Shown one piece after another: positions 25,485-34,708 of a stretch of 36,976 bases of DNA (position 1 is the first letter of the stretch; the number at the start of each line of letters is the position of its first letter). The DNA comes from Acidimicrobiales bacterium (GTDB lineage Bacteria; Actinomycetota; Acidimicrobiia; Acidimicrobiales; Iamiaceae). The notes beneath the pieces are model-generated. The model searched no databases. It saw only the letters and a list, made by a program, of their open reading frames with translations, and was not told the origin of the DNA. Location of the stretch: assembly GCA_025463365.1 (NCBI GenBank), contig JAOBWM010000151.1:1-36976 (forward strand), written 5' to 3'. A program made the position numbers and the translations under genes.

Positions 25485-28400
25485 TTGGGGTGATGCCATT
25501 GGACGCGGACGACAGGGCGCCGGTGCCGATGGCGTTGATGGCCTGGATCTTGAACGTGTAGGCGACGCCGGTCGTGAGGCCGGTCATCACCTGGCTCGTC
25601 GCGGTGGAGTTGAACGTGACCGGGGCCTGGGCCGTGGTGCCGAGGTAGGCGGTGACCACGTAGCCGGTGATGGCGCTGCCGTTGCCGGACGGCGCGGTCC
25701 ACGTGAGCGTCGCCTGCTGGACGCCGGCGGTCGCGTGGACGCCGGTCGGCGCCGACGGCAGCCCGACCTTGACCGAGCCGGTCGTCGAGTAGGTCCCGGT
25801 GCCGATCGCGTTCACGGCGGCGACGCGGAACGTGTAGGTGGTCCCGTTGGCGAGACCGGTCACGGTCTGGCTGGTGGCGGTGGAGTTGAAGGTCTGGGCC
25901 GGCTGGGCCACCGTCCCGATGTAGGGCGTCACCACGTAGCCGGTGATCGGCGACCCGTTGGTCGATGCCGCGCCCCACGCGACCTTGGCCGAGCCGTCGA
26001 GCGGCTGGGCCGACGGGAACGCCGGCTGTCCCGGCGTGCCGACCTTGATGGCCACCACGGTCGTCGACTGCATGCCGGTGCCCACGGCGTTCACGGCTGC
26101 GACCTTGAACGTGTAGGTCGTGCCGTTGGTGAGGCCGGTGACGATGTCGCTCGTGTTGGCGTTGCCGAACGTCTGCGACGGCTGGGCCACCGACCCGATG
26201 TAGGGGGTGACGATGTGGGCCGTGATGGGTGAGCCGTTGGCCGCCGCGGCCGACCAGGCCACCTTGGCCGAGCCGTCGAGGGGCTGCGACTGCGGGAAGC
26301 CCGGGCTCGTCGGGGTGCCCACCATCACCGAGTTGGTCACGGAGTAGGGCCCGGTGCCCACGCTGTTGGTGGCCGACACCCGGAACGAATAGGTGGTGCC
26401 GTTCGTGAGGCCCGTGACCACCAGCGACGTCGCCGACGGGGTGGCGAACACTTGGGCCGGCAGGACCGTGGCACCTTGCACCGGCCAGACCGTGTAACTC
26501 GTGATCGGCGCCGAGTTGACGGCCGGCGTCAAGAACTGGACCTTGGCCGACGCGGCACCCGGCGCCGCGCTCTGGAAGCCCGGGTAGCTGGGCGAACCTT
26601 CGACGATCGGCGTGGTCTGACTCGTCGGGCCCGTGCCGACGTCGTTGAACGCGGCCACGGTGAACGAGTAGGTCGTCCCGCTCGAGAGCCCGGTGATGGT
26701 CTGGACGACCGCGGTCGAGTTGAACGTCACCGGCGTCAGGGCGGTGGTGCCGATGTAGGGCGTGACGATGTAGCCCTTGATGGGCCCCGCGTTCGGGGTC
26801 GGGGAACCCCAGGCCACTCGGGCCGTCGTCGTTCCCGGGAAGCCGCGTGGGAACGCAGGCCCGGTCGGTGCACCGGCGGTGATCGGAGCGGTGGTGGCCG
26901 GGTCGCCGACGCCGTTGCCGTTGATGGCCGACACCTTGAACGAGTAGGCGGTCCCGTTCAGCAAGCCGGTGACGATGACGCTCGTGGCCGCCGAGTTGAA
27001 CGTCGTCGGGGTCTGAGCCGCGGACGCGATGTAGGGCGTCACCACGTACCCGGTGATCGGCGAGCCCCAGGTGTTGCTCGGTGCGAGCCAGGCCACCTTG
27101 GCCGAGCCGTTGCCGGGCGCCGCTGACTGGAACGCGGGGTGAGACGGTGCACCGGCGGTCACCGCGATCGACTCCGCCGACTGGCTGCCGGTGCCTGCGG
27201 CGTTCTTGGCCGCGACCTTGAACGTGTAGGTCGTGCCGTTGGCGAGGCCGGTCACCAACTGGGACGTCGCCGTGGAGTTGAAGGTCTTCGGGGCCTGGGC
27301 GCTCGACCCGATGTAGGGCGTGACGACGTAGCCCGTGATCGCGCTGCCGCCGTTGCTCGACGGAGCCGCCCACGACACCGTCGACGCTCCGTTGCCGGGC
27401 GTGGCGTTGGCGATGGTCGGCGCGCCGGGCGGCGCGGCGAGCGTCACCTCGTTGGACCCGTCGGACTCTGGGCCCGTTCCCACCGCGTTCACCGCCGAGA
27501 CGCGGAACGTGTACGTCACGCCGCCGCTCAGGCCGGTCACGACCAGGAAGGTGGCCGGGGTCCCGACCTCGGTGGTCGTCTGCGCCGTCGAGCCGATGTA
27601 GGGCGTCACGACGTAGCCCGTGACAGCCGAGCCACCGTCGTCGGCAGGGGCGGTCCAGGTCACGGTGGCCTGGCCGATCCCGGCGGTCGCGAGCACGCCG
27701 GTGGGCGCCCCCGGGGCGCCGGCGGGGGTCGCCGGATCCGAGTCGGCCGAGGAGGCACCGGTGCCGATGTCGTTCACGGCCGCCACGGTGAACGTGTAGG
27801 TGGTCCCGTTGTCCAGGCCGATGACGGCCTGGGTGGTGGAGGTGGATGCGAACGGGACCGGCGTCTGTGGCTCGCCACCGATGGCCGGGGTCACGATGTA
27901 GCCGGTGATGGCGGAGCCGCCGTCGTTGGAGGGGGCCGTCCAGGTGAGCACCACCTGGCCGTCGCCCGCGGTGGCCGTGCCGATGGTCGGAGCCTCCGGC
28001 GCCGTCGCCGCGGCGACCGGGGTGACCGGGTCCGACGCCGTGGACTCCGAGCCCGTCCCCGCGCTGTTCACGGCCGCGACCGTGAACGTATAGGCGGTGC
28101 CGTTGTCGAGGCCCGCGAGGATCTGGGTCGTGGAGGTGGCGGCGAAGGGCACCGGGGTCTGGGCGACACCGCCGACCGAGGGCGTCACCACGTAGCCGGT
28201 GATGGGAGCTCCGCCGTCGCCGGCCGGTGCGGTCCAGCTGACCGTCGCCTCACCGTCGCCGGCGGTCGCCGTGACGCCCGTGGGCGCGCCCGGAGCGACC
28301 GCGACCGGTGTGGCTGCGTTCGACGGGTCGGACTCCGCTCCGGTCCCGACACCGTTCAGGGCCGCCACCGTGAAGGTGTAGGTCGTGCCGTTGGCGAGCC

Positions 28401-31400
28401 CCGTCACCGCTTGGATCGTGCTGGCCGACGCAAACGGAACGGCGGTCTGGGCGACGGCACCCACATGGGGCGTCACGACGTAACCGGTGATCGCCGAGCC
28501 ACCGTCCGATGCAGGCGCGGACCACGAGACGACGACCTGGCCGTTGCCGGCCGAAGCCGACACCGCGGTCGGGACACCCGGGGTCGTGCGCGGGGTCACG
28601 GCGTTGGACGCGCCCGACTGCGCGCCCGTTCCGACGGCGTTCACCGCCGCGACCTTGAACGTGTACGCCGTGCCGTTGGTGAGCCCCGTCACCGCTTGGG
28701 TGGTCGCGGTCGAGTTGAACGTGGTGGCGGTCTGGGCGGTCGGGCCCACGTACGGCGTCACCACGTAGCCCGTGATCGCCGAGCCACCGTTGGAGGCCGG
28801 CGCCGTCCACGTCACGGTCGCTTGGGCGTTGCCGGTGGTCGCCGTCCCGATCGTGGGCGCGCCGGGCGCCGTCACTCCGGAGGCGACCGCGAGCGAGTAC
28901 GCCTTGGTGTCGGTCCACCCGGCGGCATCGGTGGCGCGCACGGTGATCGGGAAGGTCCCGGTGCTCGCCGTCGTCCCGCTGATCACCCCGCCGGTGCTCA
29001 GCGTGATGCCCGAAGGCAGGCTGCCGCTCGCGAGCGTCCAGGAGGTGGGCGCGGTCGATCCCGTGTAGGTCATCGTCAACGTCTGCGAGTAGGCGACGGT
29101 CGATGTCGCTTCCGGGAGCGAGGACGGGGAGAACGCGAAGCCGGCGACGGTGAGGGCCAGGGTGGTGGTCGTGGTCCGGCCCGACTGGTCCGTGACCCGC
29201 ACCACCGAGTTGAAGGTGCCGCTCGAGGTCGGGGTGCCGGTGACCGTCCCGTAGTCGTTCACTTGGAGCCCCGGCGGAAGCGAGCCCGACACGAACGCCC
29301 AGATGTACGACGGTCGACCGCCGGTCACCGCGCCGCTGAGGTTGAGCGAGGTGGCGGTCCCCACCTTCGGCGCAGAGCTGGTCAGGGCGGGGACGCTGAG
29401 CGCGGAGGCCGCGGTGAAGGTGACCACCTTGGTCGTCGTCCGAGCAGCCACATCGGTGGCGCGGACCGTGAACGATGTCGTGGCCGCGGTCGTCGGCGTT
29501 CCCGAGAGGACACCCGCGGCCGAGAACGAGATCCCCGCCGGCAGGGAGCCGGAGGCCAGGGCCCACGTGTAGGGGCTGGTGCCGCCGGCCGCAGCGAGCG
29601 GCGTCGAGTAGGCCGATCCGGTCGAGCCTTCGGGCAGGTTCGTCGTCGTGATCGCCACGCCGGCGGTGATGGTGAGCGACCGGCTCGCCGTGCGTGCCGC
29701 GTTGTCGGTCACGGTCGCCGTGAAGGTCGCGTCGGCGGTGCCCGTCGGCGTGCCGGTGATCGACCCGTCGGTGCCGACGGAGAGCCCGGCGGGGAGCGAG
29801 CCCGAGGTGACGGCCCAGGTGTAGGGCGTCGTGCCGCCCGACGCGACCAGGTTCGACCGGTAGCCGACGCCGGTCGCCGAGTTGGGCAGCACCGAGGTGG
29901 ACACCGCCGGCCCAGCCGTCGTGGCGACGGAGAGGGCGTAGCGACCGATCGAGCCGTAGTCGGAGTAGCCCGTGGTGGCCACGTTGCCGGCGCCGACGCC
30001 GTCCACCCCGACGTAGTAGGTACCGGCCGCGAGCGCGCCCGAGGTGTAGGACGCGCCGAGGCCGGTGGCGACGTCGGCCGAGGACATGGCCGAGGCGGGA
30101 TCGGCGGATCCGACGACGAGGCCGCCGGAGTCGTACAGCGTGACCTTGGCGTCGAGGTCGGGCGTCACGCCCGTCGGCGTGACCGTGACGGTGGTCGCGC
30201 CACCGGCGGACGTGAACTTGAACATGTCGACGTCGGCCGCCGTGGTGATCTCCCCGGTCGCCCCGACCGGCAACGACGCCCCGAGGTCGGTGGCCGACGC
30301 GGTCACGTTGGCGTGATCGTCGGCGACGGCAAGTGCGCCGTTGGCCGCGATCACCGAGAAGTCGTTCTCGGTGTTGTTGGCCTTGGCGTACTCGCCCTTG
30401 CTCCACTGCGAGATCGGCTTGTAGTAGCCGACCCCCATGATCGGGGCCCAGGCCCCCGCACCCTGGTAGTAGCCACACGCCGAGGTACCACCGGTGCCGC
30501 AGCCGGTGGTCGTGCCGTCGTGGGAGAGCCCGAGGTTGTGGCCGACCTCGTGCGCGGTGGCCTCCGCGAGGTTCTTGGCCCCGGTGCCGACGCCGGCGGT
30601 GAAGATGAACGCGGGCTGGTAGTAGGCCTGCGCGATCGAGTCGAACACGCCGACGTAGGCGATGCCGCCGCAGCCGCACGGGGTCTGGATGGTGGAGTCG
30701 GGGGTGATGAGGGCGCGGGTGCCGTAGCGCTGATCTGTCGACGACGATCGGTCGATGGCGTCGAAGCCCGGGTCCTCGGTGGTCACGTCGACGTCGAACG
30801 GCGCGTAGTCCTCGGCCACGCGCTGCCACACGCTCTGCACGACGTCGCGCTCGGCGGTGGAGAACGTGCCCGGGGTTCCATCGGTGTCGTAGGCGCCGGC
30901 GGTCCAGGGCAGGCCGTTGGTGTAGGAGGCCGCCCACGCCGTGCCGCTGAGGGTCTGGCCGTCGAAGTCGAGGTAGATCGTGCGCAGCGAATCGGGGCGG
31001 CTGTGGAGCTTGAAGGTCTCCGCCGAGGGCAGGATCCCTTGGGTGTCGCCTGCTGGGCCCTTGGAGGTGGGGCCTTGCGCATCGTCGCCCTCGGCGGCGC
31101 CACCGTGCGAGTGCAGGTCGTCGACCGGTTCGACGTAGTAGGCCCGGCCGCAGCCGTCGATCCACAACGTGTCGTCGGCGAGGAGATCCTGGCGCAACCG
31201 GGATCCGGAGCGGCCGACGCGTGCCGCGGCCCGATCGATGTTGGCGCCGAGGCGGTTCACGGCGGACGCGCCGTGCGAGCGCCGGGCGCCTGTGGCGATG
31301 CAGGGATCACCGGTCGATCCCTCGGCGGGGACCGGCTTCACCGCCCGGGCCGACGCCGGCGGCACCGCGAGGAGCGGCAGGACACCGATCACGAGCCCCA

Positions 31401-31449
31401 CACCGGCCGAGAGCGCGGCCAATCGTCTGCCCGATGCCCGCAAGATCAA
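25480..31449 (-). CDS. Giant secreted metzincin-type metalloprotease with PPC, Ig-like and 12 FN3 domains
   Basis: 1989-aa extracellular protein. Signal peptide about 1-36 (basic start, hydrophobic LAALSAGVGLVIGVLPLLAV). The peptidase domain (about 150-370) carries HExxHxxGxxH (His300, Glu301, His304, His310) and a Met in WAPIMGVGY that could be the Met-turn. A probable PPC domain follows at about 375-495. Four putative Ig-like (He_PIG-type) repeats with TPYTWAVTSGSLPAGLSV patterns span about 515-860. Twelve FN3 domains of about 94 aa run from 861 to the end. No LPxTG or membrane tail, so it is likely released or bound by its FN3 array. The start is TTG at 31449: no ATG or GTG lies between it and the in-frame upstream stop. 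The substrate may be an extracellular polymer or host or prey protein; unknown. Confidence 0.88.
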   Translation of the reverse strand: MILRASGRRLAALSAGVGLVIGVLPLLAVPPASARAVKPVPAEGSTGDPCIATGARRSHGASAVNRLGANIDRAAARVGRSGSRLRQDLLADDTLWIDGCGRAYYVEPVDDLHSHGGAAEGDDAQGPTSKGPAGDTQGILPSAETFKLHSRPDSLRTIYLDFDGQTLSGTAWAASYTNGLPWTAGAYDTDGTPGTFSTAERDVVQSVWQRVAEDYAPFDVDVTTEDPGFDAIDRSSSTDQRYGTRALITPDSTIQTPCGCGGIAYVGVFDSIAQAYYQPAFIFTAGVGTGAKNLAEATAHEVGHNLGLSHDGTTTGCGTGGTSACGYYQGAGAWAPIMGVGYYKPISQWSKGEYAKANNTENDFSVIAANGALAVADDHANVTASATDLGASLPVGATGEITTAADVDMFKFTSAGGATTVTVTPTGVTPDLDAKVTLYDSGGLVVGSADPASAMSSADVATGLGASYTSGALAAGTYYVGVDGVGAGNVATTGYSDYGSIGRYALSVATTAGPAVSTSVLPNSATGVGYRSNLVASGGTTPYTWAVTSGSLPAGLSVGTDGSITGTPTGTADATFTATVTDNAARTASRSLTITAGVAITTTNLPEGSTGSAYSTPLAAAGGTSPYTWALASGSLPAGISFSAAGVLSGTPTTAATTSFTVRATDVAARTTTKVVTFTAASALSVPALTSSAPKVGTATSLNLSGAVTGGRPSYIWAFVSGSLPPGLQVNDYGTVTGTPTSSGTFNSVVRVTDQSGRTTTTTLALTVAGFAFSPSSLPEATSTVAYSQTLTMTYTGSTAPTSWTLASGSLPSGITLSTGGVISGTTASTGTFPITVRATDAAGWTDTKAYSLAVASGVTAPGAPTIGTATTGNAQATVTWTAPASNGGSAITGYVVTPYVGPTAQTATTFNSTATTQAVTGLTNGTAYTFKVAAVNAVGTGAQSGASNAVTPRTTPGVPTAVSASAGNGQVVVSWSAPASDGGSAITGYVVTPHVGAVAQTAVPFASASTIQAVTGLANGTTYTFTVAALNGVGTGAESDPSNAATPVAVAPGAPTGVTATAGDGEATVSWTAPAGDGGAPITGYVVTPSVGGVAQTPVPFAATSTTQILAGLDNGTAYTFTVAAVNSAGTGSESTASDPVTPVAAATAPEAPTIGTATAGDGQVVLTWTAPSNDGGSAITGYIVTPAIGGEPQTPVPFASTSTTQAVIGLDNGTTYTFTVAAVNDIGTGASSADSDPATPAGAPGAPTGVLATAGIGQATVTWTAPADDGGSAVTGYVVTPYIGSTAQTTTEVGTPATFLVVTGLSGGVTYTFRVSAVNAVGTGPESDGSNEVTLAAPPGAPTIANATPGNGASTVSWAAPSSNGGSAITGYVVTPYIGSSAQAPKTFNSTATSQLVTGLANGTTYTFKVAAKNAAGTGSQSAESIAVTAGAPSHPAFQSAAPGNGSAKVAWLAPSNTWGSPITGYVVTPYIASAAQTPTTFNSAATSVIVTGLLNGTAYSFKVSAINGNGVGDPATTAPITAGAPTGPAFPRGFPGTTTARVAWGSPTPNAGPIKGYIVTPYIGTTALTPVTFNSTAVVQTITGLSSGTTYSFTVAAFNDVGTGPTSQTTPIVEGSPSYPGFQSAAPGAASAKVQFLTPAVNSAPITSYTVWPVQGATVLPAQVFATPSATSLVVTGLTNGTTYSFRVSATNSVGTGPYSVTNSVMVGTPTSPGFPQSQPLDGSAKVAWSAAAANGSPITAHIVTPYIGSVAQPSQTFGNANTSDIVTGLTNGTTYTFKVAAVNAVGTGMQSTTVVAIKVGTPGQPAFPSAQPLDGSAKVAWGAASTNGSPITGYVVTPYIGTVAQPAQTFNSTATSQTVTGLANGTTYTFRVAAVNAIGTGTYSTTGSVKVGLPSAPTGVHATAGVQQATLTWTAPSGNGSAITGYVVTAYLGTTAQAPVTFNSTATSQVMTGLTTGVAYTFKIQAINAIGTGALSSASNGITPT
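25510..28868 (-). repeat. Tandem FN3-coding repeat array, 12 units
   Basis: Twelve units of about 280 bp encode FN3 domains with a shared SAITGYVVTPYIG strand and a TGLANGTTYTFKVAAVN strand. Units 1-6 and 12 open with PGAPT and a TVTWTAP strand. Units 7-11 lack this and use PAFxSAxPGxGSAKVAW, a separate subfamily. Units 10 and 11 are the closest pair (both with QPLDGSAKVAW). Confidence 0.8.
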
Positions 31450-31469
31450 TTGCCCCCCACTCGTCGCGC

Positions 31470-31501
31470 GAGCACGCGCGTGCTCCCGTGAGCCCCCTCA
31501 C
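31470..31501. repeat. Two adjacent inverted repeats upstream of the protease start
   Basis: GAGCACGCGCGTGCTC (31470-31485) is a 16-bp perfect palindrome. GTGAG-CCCC-CTCAC (31488-31501) is a 5-bp stem with a 4-nt loop. They lie 20-52 bp upstream of the TTG, below a possible -10 (TAGCCT, 31520-31515 on the minus strand). They could be a leader structure or operator for the protease, or the terminator of the sulfatase unit ending at 31551. Confidence 0.45.
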
Positions 31502-31550
31502 AGAGCCTCGTGTCAGGCTACATCGGACAATTCGCCCGTCAGCTTGACCG

Positions 31551-33812
31551 CTACTGGCGAGACATCGCGCTGCGCTCGTCGGCCGCGGCTTCCTCGGCCG
31601 CTTCGCTCGCCTTCGGGCGGACCAACTGGATGTCCACCCGCCGGAGGTCGCCCTCGAACGGGAACGGCGCCTCGTAGCGCTCGCTGACCGCGGATCCGTG
31701 GTCATAGCCGACGCTCGGCCCGATGCTCGACATCATGAACATGGCGAAGGGAAGCTCCACCGACCCGGCGGGCACATCGTCGATCACCAACGTGGCCGTG
31801 GCCCCGCGGCCTTCGCGCCGGAAGTCCATGCCGATGACCGACGGCCCGGCGGCGACGGGACGCTCCGAGACCACGACACCGTGGTCGCCGAAGCAGTTGT
31901 AGTCGAACACCAGGCGATCGTCCTGGACGAAGAGGCTGAGCCCGGAGTTCTCGGTGCCCGACGCGTAGATCACGCCACCGGCGCCGGCGGGACGGTCGAC
32001 CGTGGCGCGCATGTCCCAGCTCCCGCTCAGCGTCGGCGCCGCCTGGCCCGGCAGTGGGCTCATCGGCGGGTAGTAGGTGTAGTGGCGGTCGGGCCGATGC
32101 GGGGAGCGCTCCCGGTACCGGGTGCCGAACAGTTCGATCATCCGATCGTCGAGTGGCAGCACGCCGTGCTCGGCTGCTTCCTCCCACCACCGCTCGACGA
32201 GCTGGGCGAGGCGTTCGGGCTGCTCCGCGGCGAGGTTCCGACACTCCGACCGATCCTCGGCCAGGTGGTACAGCTCCCAGTCGTCGTCCTCGAACGGCGT
32301 CCCGGACTGGTGCCGGGTGACGGCCTTCCAGCCATCGGCGTAGATGGCGCGATGGCCCATCATCTCGAAGTACTGGACCGTCTTGCGATCGGGCGCGTCA
32401 GGGTCGCCGAAGGAGTAGTTCATCGGCGTGCCGGTCACCGGCAGCTGCTCCAGGCCGCGGTACACCTCTGGCGGGGTCACCCCGGCGGCTTCGTAGATCG
32501 TGGGCACCACGTCGTTCACGTGGTGGAACTGGTGGCGGAGCTCGCCGCCGTCGGGGATCGCCGCCGGCCAGTGCACGATCAGCGGCACGTGCACCCCGCC
32601 CTCGTGGGTGTTCTGCTTGTACCACTTGAACGGCGTGTTCCCCGCCTGGGCCCACCCCCACGGGTAGTTGGTGTGGCTGTGGGGTCCGCCGATGTCGTCG
32701 AGGCGCTCGATGGCCTCCTCGGGGGTTTCGACGATGAAGTTGAAGTACTTCATCTCGTGCATCACCCCGAACGGACCGCCTTCCTGGCTGGCACCGTTGT
32801 CGGACAAGAAGACGATCATCGTGTCGTCGAGCCGGTCGAGGCCCGCCAGCGCGTCCACGAGCCGACCGATCTGGGCGTCGGTGTGCTCGAGGAACCCGGC
32901 GAAGGCCTCCTGCAGGCGGGCCGCGAGGGCGCGGTGCGCCTCGGGCAGTGAGTCCCACGGCTCCACGCCGGGGTTGCGCGGCGCCAGCTCGGTGTCGGCA
33001 GGCACCAGGCCCATCTCGACCTGGCGCGCGAACCAGGCGTCACGTGCGACGTCCCAACCCTCGTCGTAGCGACCCCGGTACTTCTCGAGGTACTCGGCGG
33101 GCGCCTGGTGCGGGGCGTGCATGGCACCGAGGGCGAGGTACAAGAAGAACGGCCGGTCGGGCCGGATCGAGACCGTGTCGTGGATGAAGCCGATGGCGTG
33201 GTCGACGAGGTCCTCGGTGAGGTGGTAGCCGTCCTCGGGCCCCGCCGGCGCCTCGACGTGGTGGTTGTCGTAGACGAGCTCGGGGTGGAACTGGTCGGTC
33301 TCCCCCTCCATGAACCCGTAGAAGCGGTCGAACCCACGCTGGCAGGGCCACTGGTCGTAGGGCCCGGCCGCCGATGCGTTCTCCATCGAGCACAGGTGCC
33401 ACTTGCCGACCGCGAACGTCGTGTAGCCGTCGTCGCGCAGGACCTCGGCGACCGTCGACGCGTGGTGCGACACCTGGCCCCGCAGGTTTGGATAGCCGCT
33501 GCTGAAGTTCGACAGCGACCGCATGCCGACCTCGTGGTGGTTGCGGCCGGTGAGCAGCGCGGCCCTCGTCGGCGAGCAGAGCGGCGTCACGTGGAAGTTG
33601 GTGTAGCGGAGCCCGTTGGCGGCGAGCCGGTCGATGTTCGGGGTGGCCATGTCCGAGCCGTAGCAACCGAGCTGGGCGAAGCCGGTGTCGTCGAGCAGGA
33701 CCACGATCACGTTCGGCGCCTGATCGCCGGGATGCGCCGGGGTCGGCCACCACGGCGTCGACTCCTTCTCGGTACGGCCGATCTCGCCGTGGAACTCCTC
33801 GTGGATCTTCAT
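31551..33812 (-). CDS. Type I (formylglycine) arylsulfatase
   Basis: 753-aa sulfatase. The sulfatase signature CSPTRAALLTGRN gives Cys79 as the residue converted to formylglycine. The metal site DD appears in VIVVLLDDTGFAQLG, and GKWHL, PFFLYLALGAMHAPHQAP, FLSDNGASQEGG and the KWYKQNTHEGGVHVPLIVHWP block complete the fold. A C-terminal region of about 190 residues (after about 560) is beta-rich and typical of the large actinobacterial arylsulfatases. No signal peptide is seen, so it may be cytoplasmic. The ATG overlaps the stop of the upstream lipoprotein gene (ATGA). No formylglycine-generating enzyme is in the window. Substrate unknown; sulfate scavenging is the usual role. Confidence 0.95.
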   Translation of the reverse strand: MKIHEEFHGEIGRTEKESTPWWPTPAHPGDQAPNVIVVLLDDTGFAQLGCYGSDMATPNIDRLAANGLRYTNFHVTPLCSPTRAALLTGRNHHEVGMRSLSNFSSGYPNLRGQVSHHASTVAEVLRDDGYTTFAVGKWHLCSMENASAAGPYDQWPCQRGFDRFYGFMEGETDQFHPELVYDNHHVEAPAGPEDGYHLTEDLVDHAIGFIHDTVSIRPDRPFFLYLALGAMHAPHQAPAEYLEKYRGRYDEGWDVARDAWFARQVEMGLVPADTELAPRNPGVEPWDSLPEAHRALAARLQEAFAGFLEHTDAQIGRLVDALAGLDRLDDTMIVFLSDNGASQEGGPFGVMHEMKYFNFIVETPEEAIERLDDIGGPHSHTNYPWGWAQAGNTPFKWYKQNTHEGGVHVPLIVHWPAAIPDGGELRHQFHHVNDVVPTIYEAAGVTPPEVYRGLEQLPVTGTPMNYSFGDPDAPDRKTVQYFEMMGHRAIYADGWKAVTRHQSGTPFEDDDWELYHLAEDRSECRNLAAEQPERLAQLVERWWEEAAEHGVLPLDDRMIELFGTRYRERSPHRPDRHYTYYPPMSPLPGQAAPTLSGSWDMRATVDRPAGAGGVIYASGTENSGLSLFVQDDRLVFDYNCFGDHGVVVSERPVAAGPSVIGMDFRREGRGATATLVIDDVPAGSVELPFAMFMMSSIGPSVGYDHGSAVSERYEAPFPFEGDLRRVDIQLVRPKASEAAEEAAADERSAMSRQ

Positions 33813-34642
33813 CCGGCCCCCTGGGCATCGATGCGTTGGTACGTGTTCTGCAGTTCGTCCTGGACGACCGTGGCCACGCCCTTGGTGCTGTGCACGTCGA
33901 GATCGGCGGACAGGACCCGCGTGCTGAAGTTCCAGCCGGGCGGTAGGTGGAGCACCGTACCGAGCGTGCCGAGCCGCGCCTCCGTGAGCGTCGGGTCCTT
34001 GATCTGCGCGTACGACTGCATCACGTACGGCCGGCCCTCTGGATCGGTGAGCTGGTACACCCGCCGACCGGCCTTGAACCGGAAGATGGTGTCGCGGACG
34101 ATGCGCCGGCTCAGGTACGGGCTCTGGTCGGGGATCTTGCTGCCGAAGCGGATGGTGGCCGCTTCGAACATCGCGATCGTGCCGAACCGGGTTGTCGGTG
34201 CACCCTTCCGGAGGTTGGAGATGATCTCGTCGAGCATCCAGAACCGGGGGCCGTTCTTGAGCGCGACCACCGCCGCGCGCTCCTTGGCCAGCGCCCCGAA
34301 GTCGATCGCGTTCCACTCCGCTGCGGGGCAGGCGCTCATGCCCAGGGTGTTCCAGACGTGCGCGACGTAGGCCCCGCCTTCCTTCCGTAGCAGCAAGACC
34401 TCGCAGTAGCGGACGCCCCGCAGGCCCTTCGGGTACCGGGCGTACGAGCTCGGCACCGCGGTGGTGGTGGAAGAGGAGGCCTTCGTCGAGGAAGACGGAC
34501 CCGAGCTCGAGCCGCACGCGGTCGCGACCACGACCAGTGCCGTGAGGGCGACGAGTCCGACGAGTCCGCGGGGGCTGTGCGAGGCGGCCCCCGATCGGCG
34601 TCGACCTTGCGGCCGCGAGTCGCTAATCTTTTGTCCAGGCAT
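33809..34642 (-). CDS. Lipoprotein co-transcribed with arylsulfatase
   Basis: 277-aa protein. The N-terminal signal has a hydrophobic stretch (about 25-42) and a lipobox ending in TAC followed by a Ser/Thr linker (GSSSGPSSSTKASSSTTTA). The mature domain (YARYPKGLRGVRYCEVLLL, HVWNTLGMSACPAAEWNAID, NGPRFWMLDEI, LPPGWNFSTRVL) is a conserved-looking unit I know only as hypothetical, often near sulfatases in actinobacteria. Its two mature cysteines (after the lipobox Cys) could pair. It is first gene of the pair, with its stop in an ATGA overlap with the sulfatase start. TAAAGT 8 nt before the ATG and no ribosome-binding site suggest a leaderless mRNA. Possibly a surface binding partner for the sulfated substrate; inference. 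Confidence 0.8.
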   Translation of the reverse strand: MPGQKISDSRPQGRRRSGAASHSPRGLVGLVALTALVVVATACGSSSGPSSSTKASSSTTTAVPSSYARYPKGLRGVRYCEVLLLRKEGGAYVAHVWNTLGMSACPAAEWNAIDFGALAKERAAVVALKNGPRFWMLDEIISNLRKGAPTTRFGTIAMFEAATIRFGSKIPDQSPYLSRRIVRDTIFRFKAGRRVYQLTDPEGRPYVMQSYAQIKDPTLTEARLGTLGTVLHLPPGWNFSTRVLSADLDVHSTKGVATVVQDELQNTYQRIDAQGAG

Positions 34643-34650
34643 GTGCCACA

Positions 34651-34656
34651 ACTTTA
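34651..34656 (-). promoter_or_regulatory. -10 element of lipoprotein-sulfatase operon (leaderless)
   Basis: TAAAGT on the minus strand ends 8 nt before the ATG at 34642. It lies in the 66-bp gap shared with the divergent SDR gene. Confidence 0.5.
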
Positions 34657-34708
34657 CGCCATCGCGGTGGGACCTGCACCGCGGACGACACCTACCTGGG
34701 AGCCCACC

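Noticed and set aside
25510-28868. CRISPR array or mobile-element repeats
   Set aside because: The periodic units are about 280 bp, in frame, and encode FN3 domains; there are no short identical repeats with unique spacers.
27139-31491. 1450-codon open frame on the plus strand opposite the protease gene
   Set aside because: Arg/Gly/Val-rich composition with no domain; it is the antisense of a repetitive, G+C-rich gene whose codon bias suppresses stops. The minus strand encodes clear protease and FN3 motifs.
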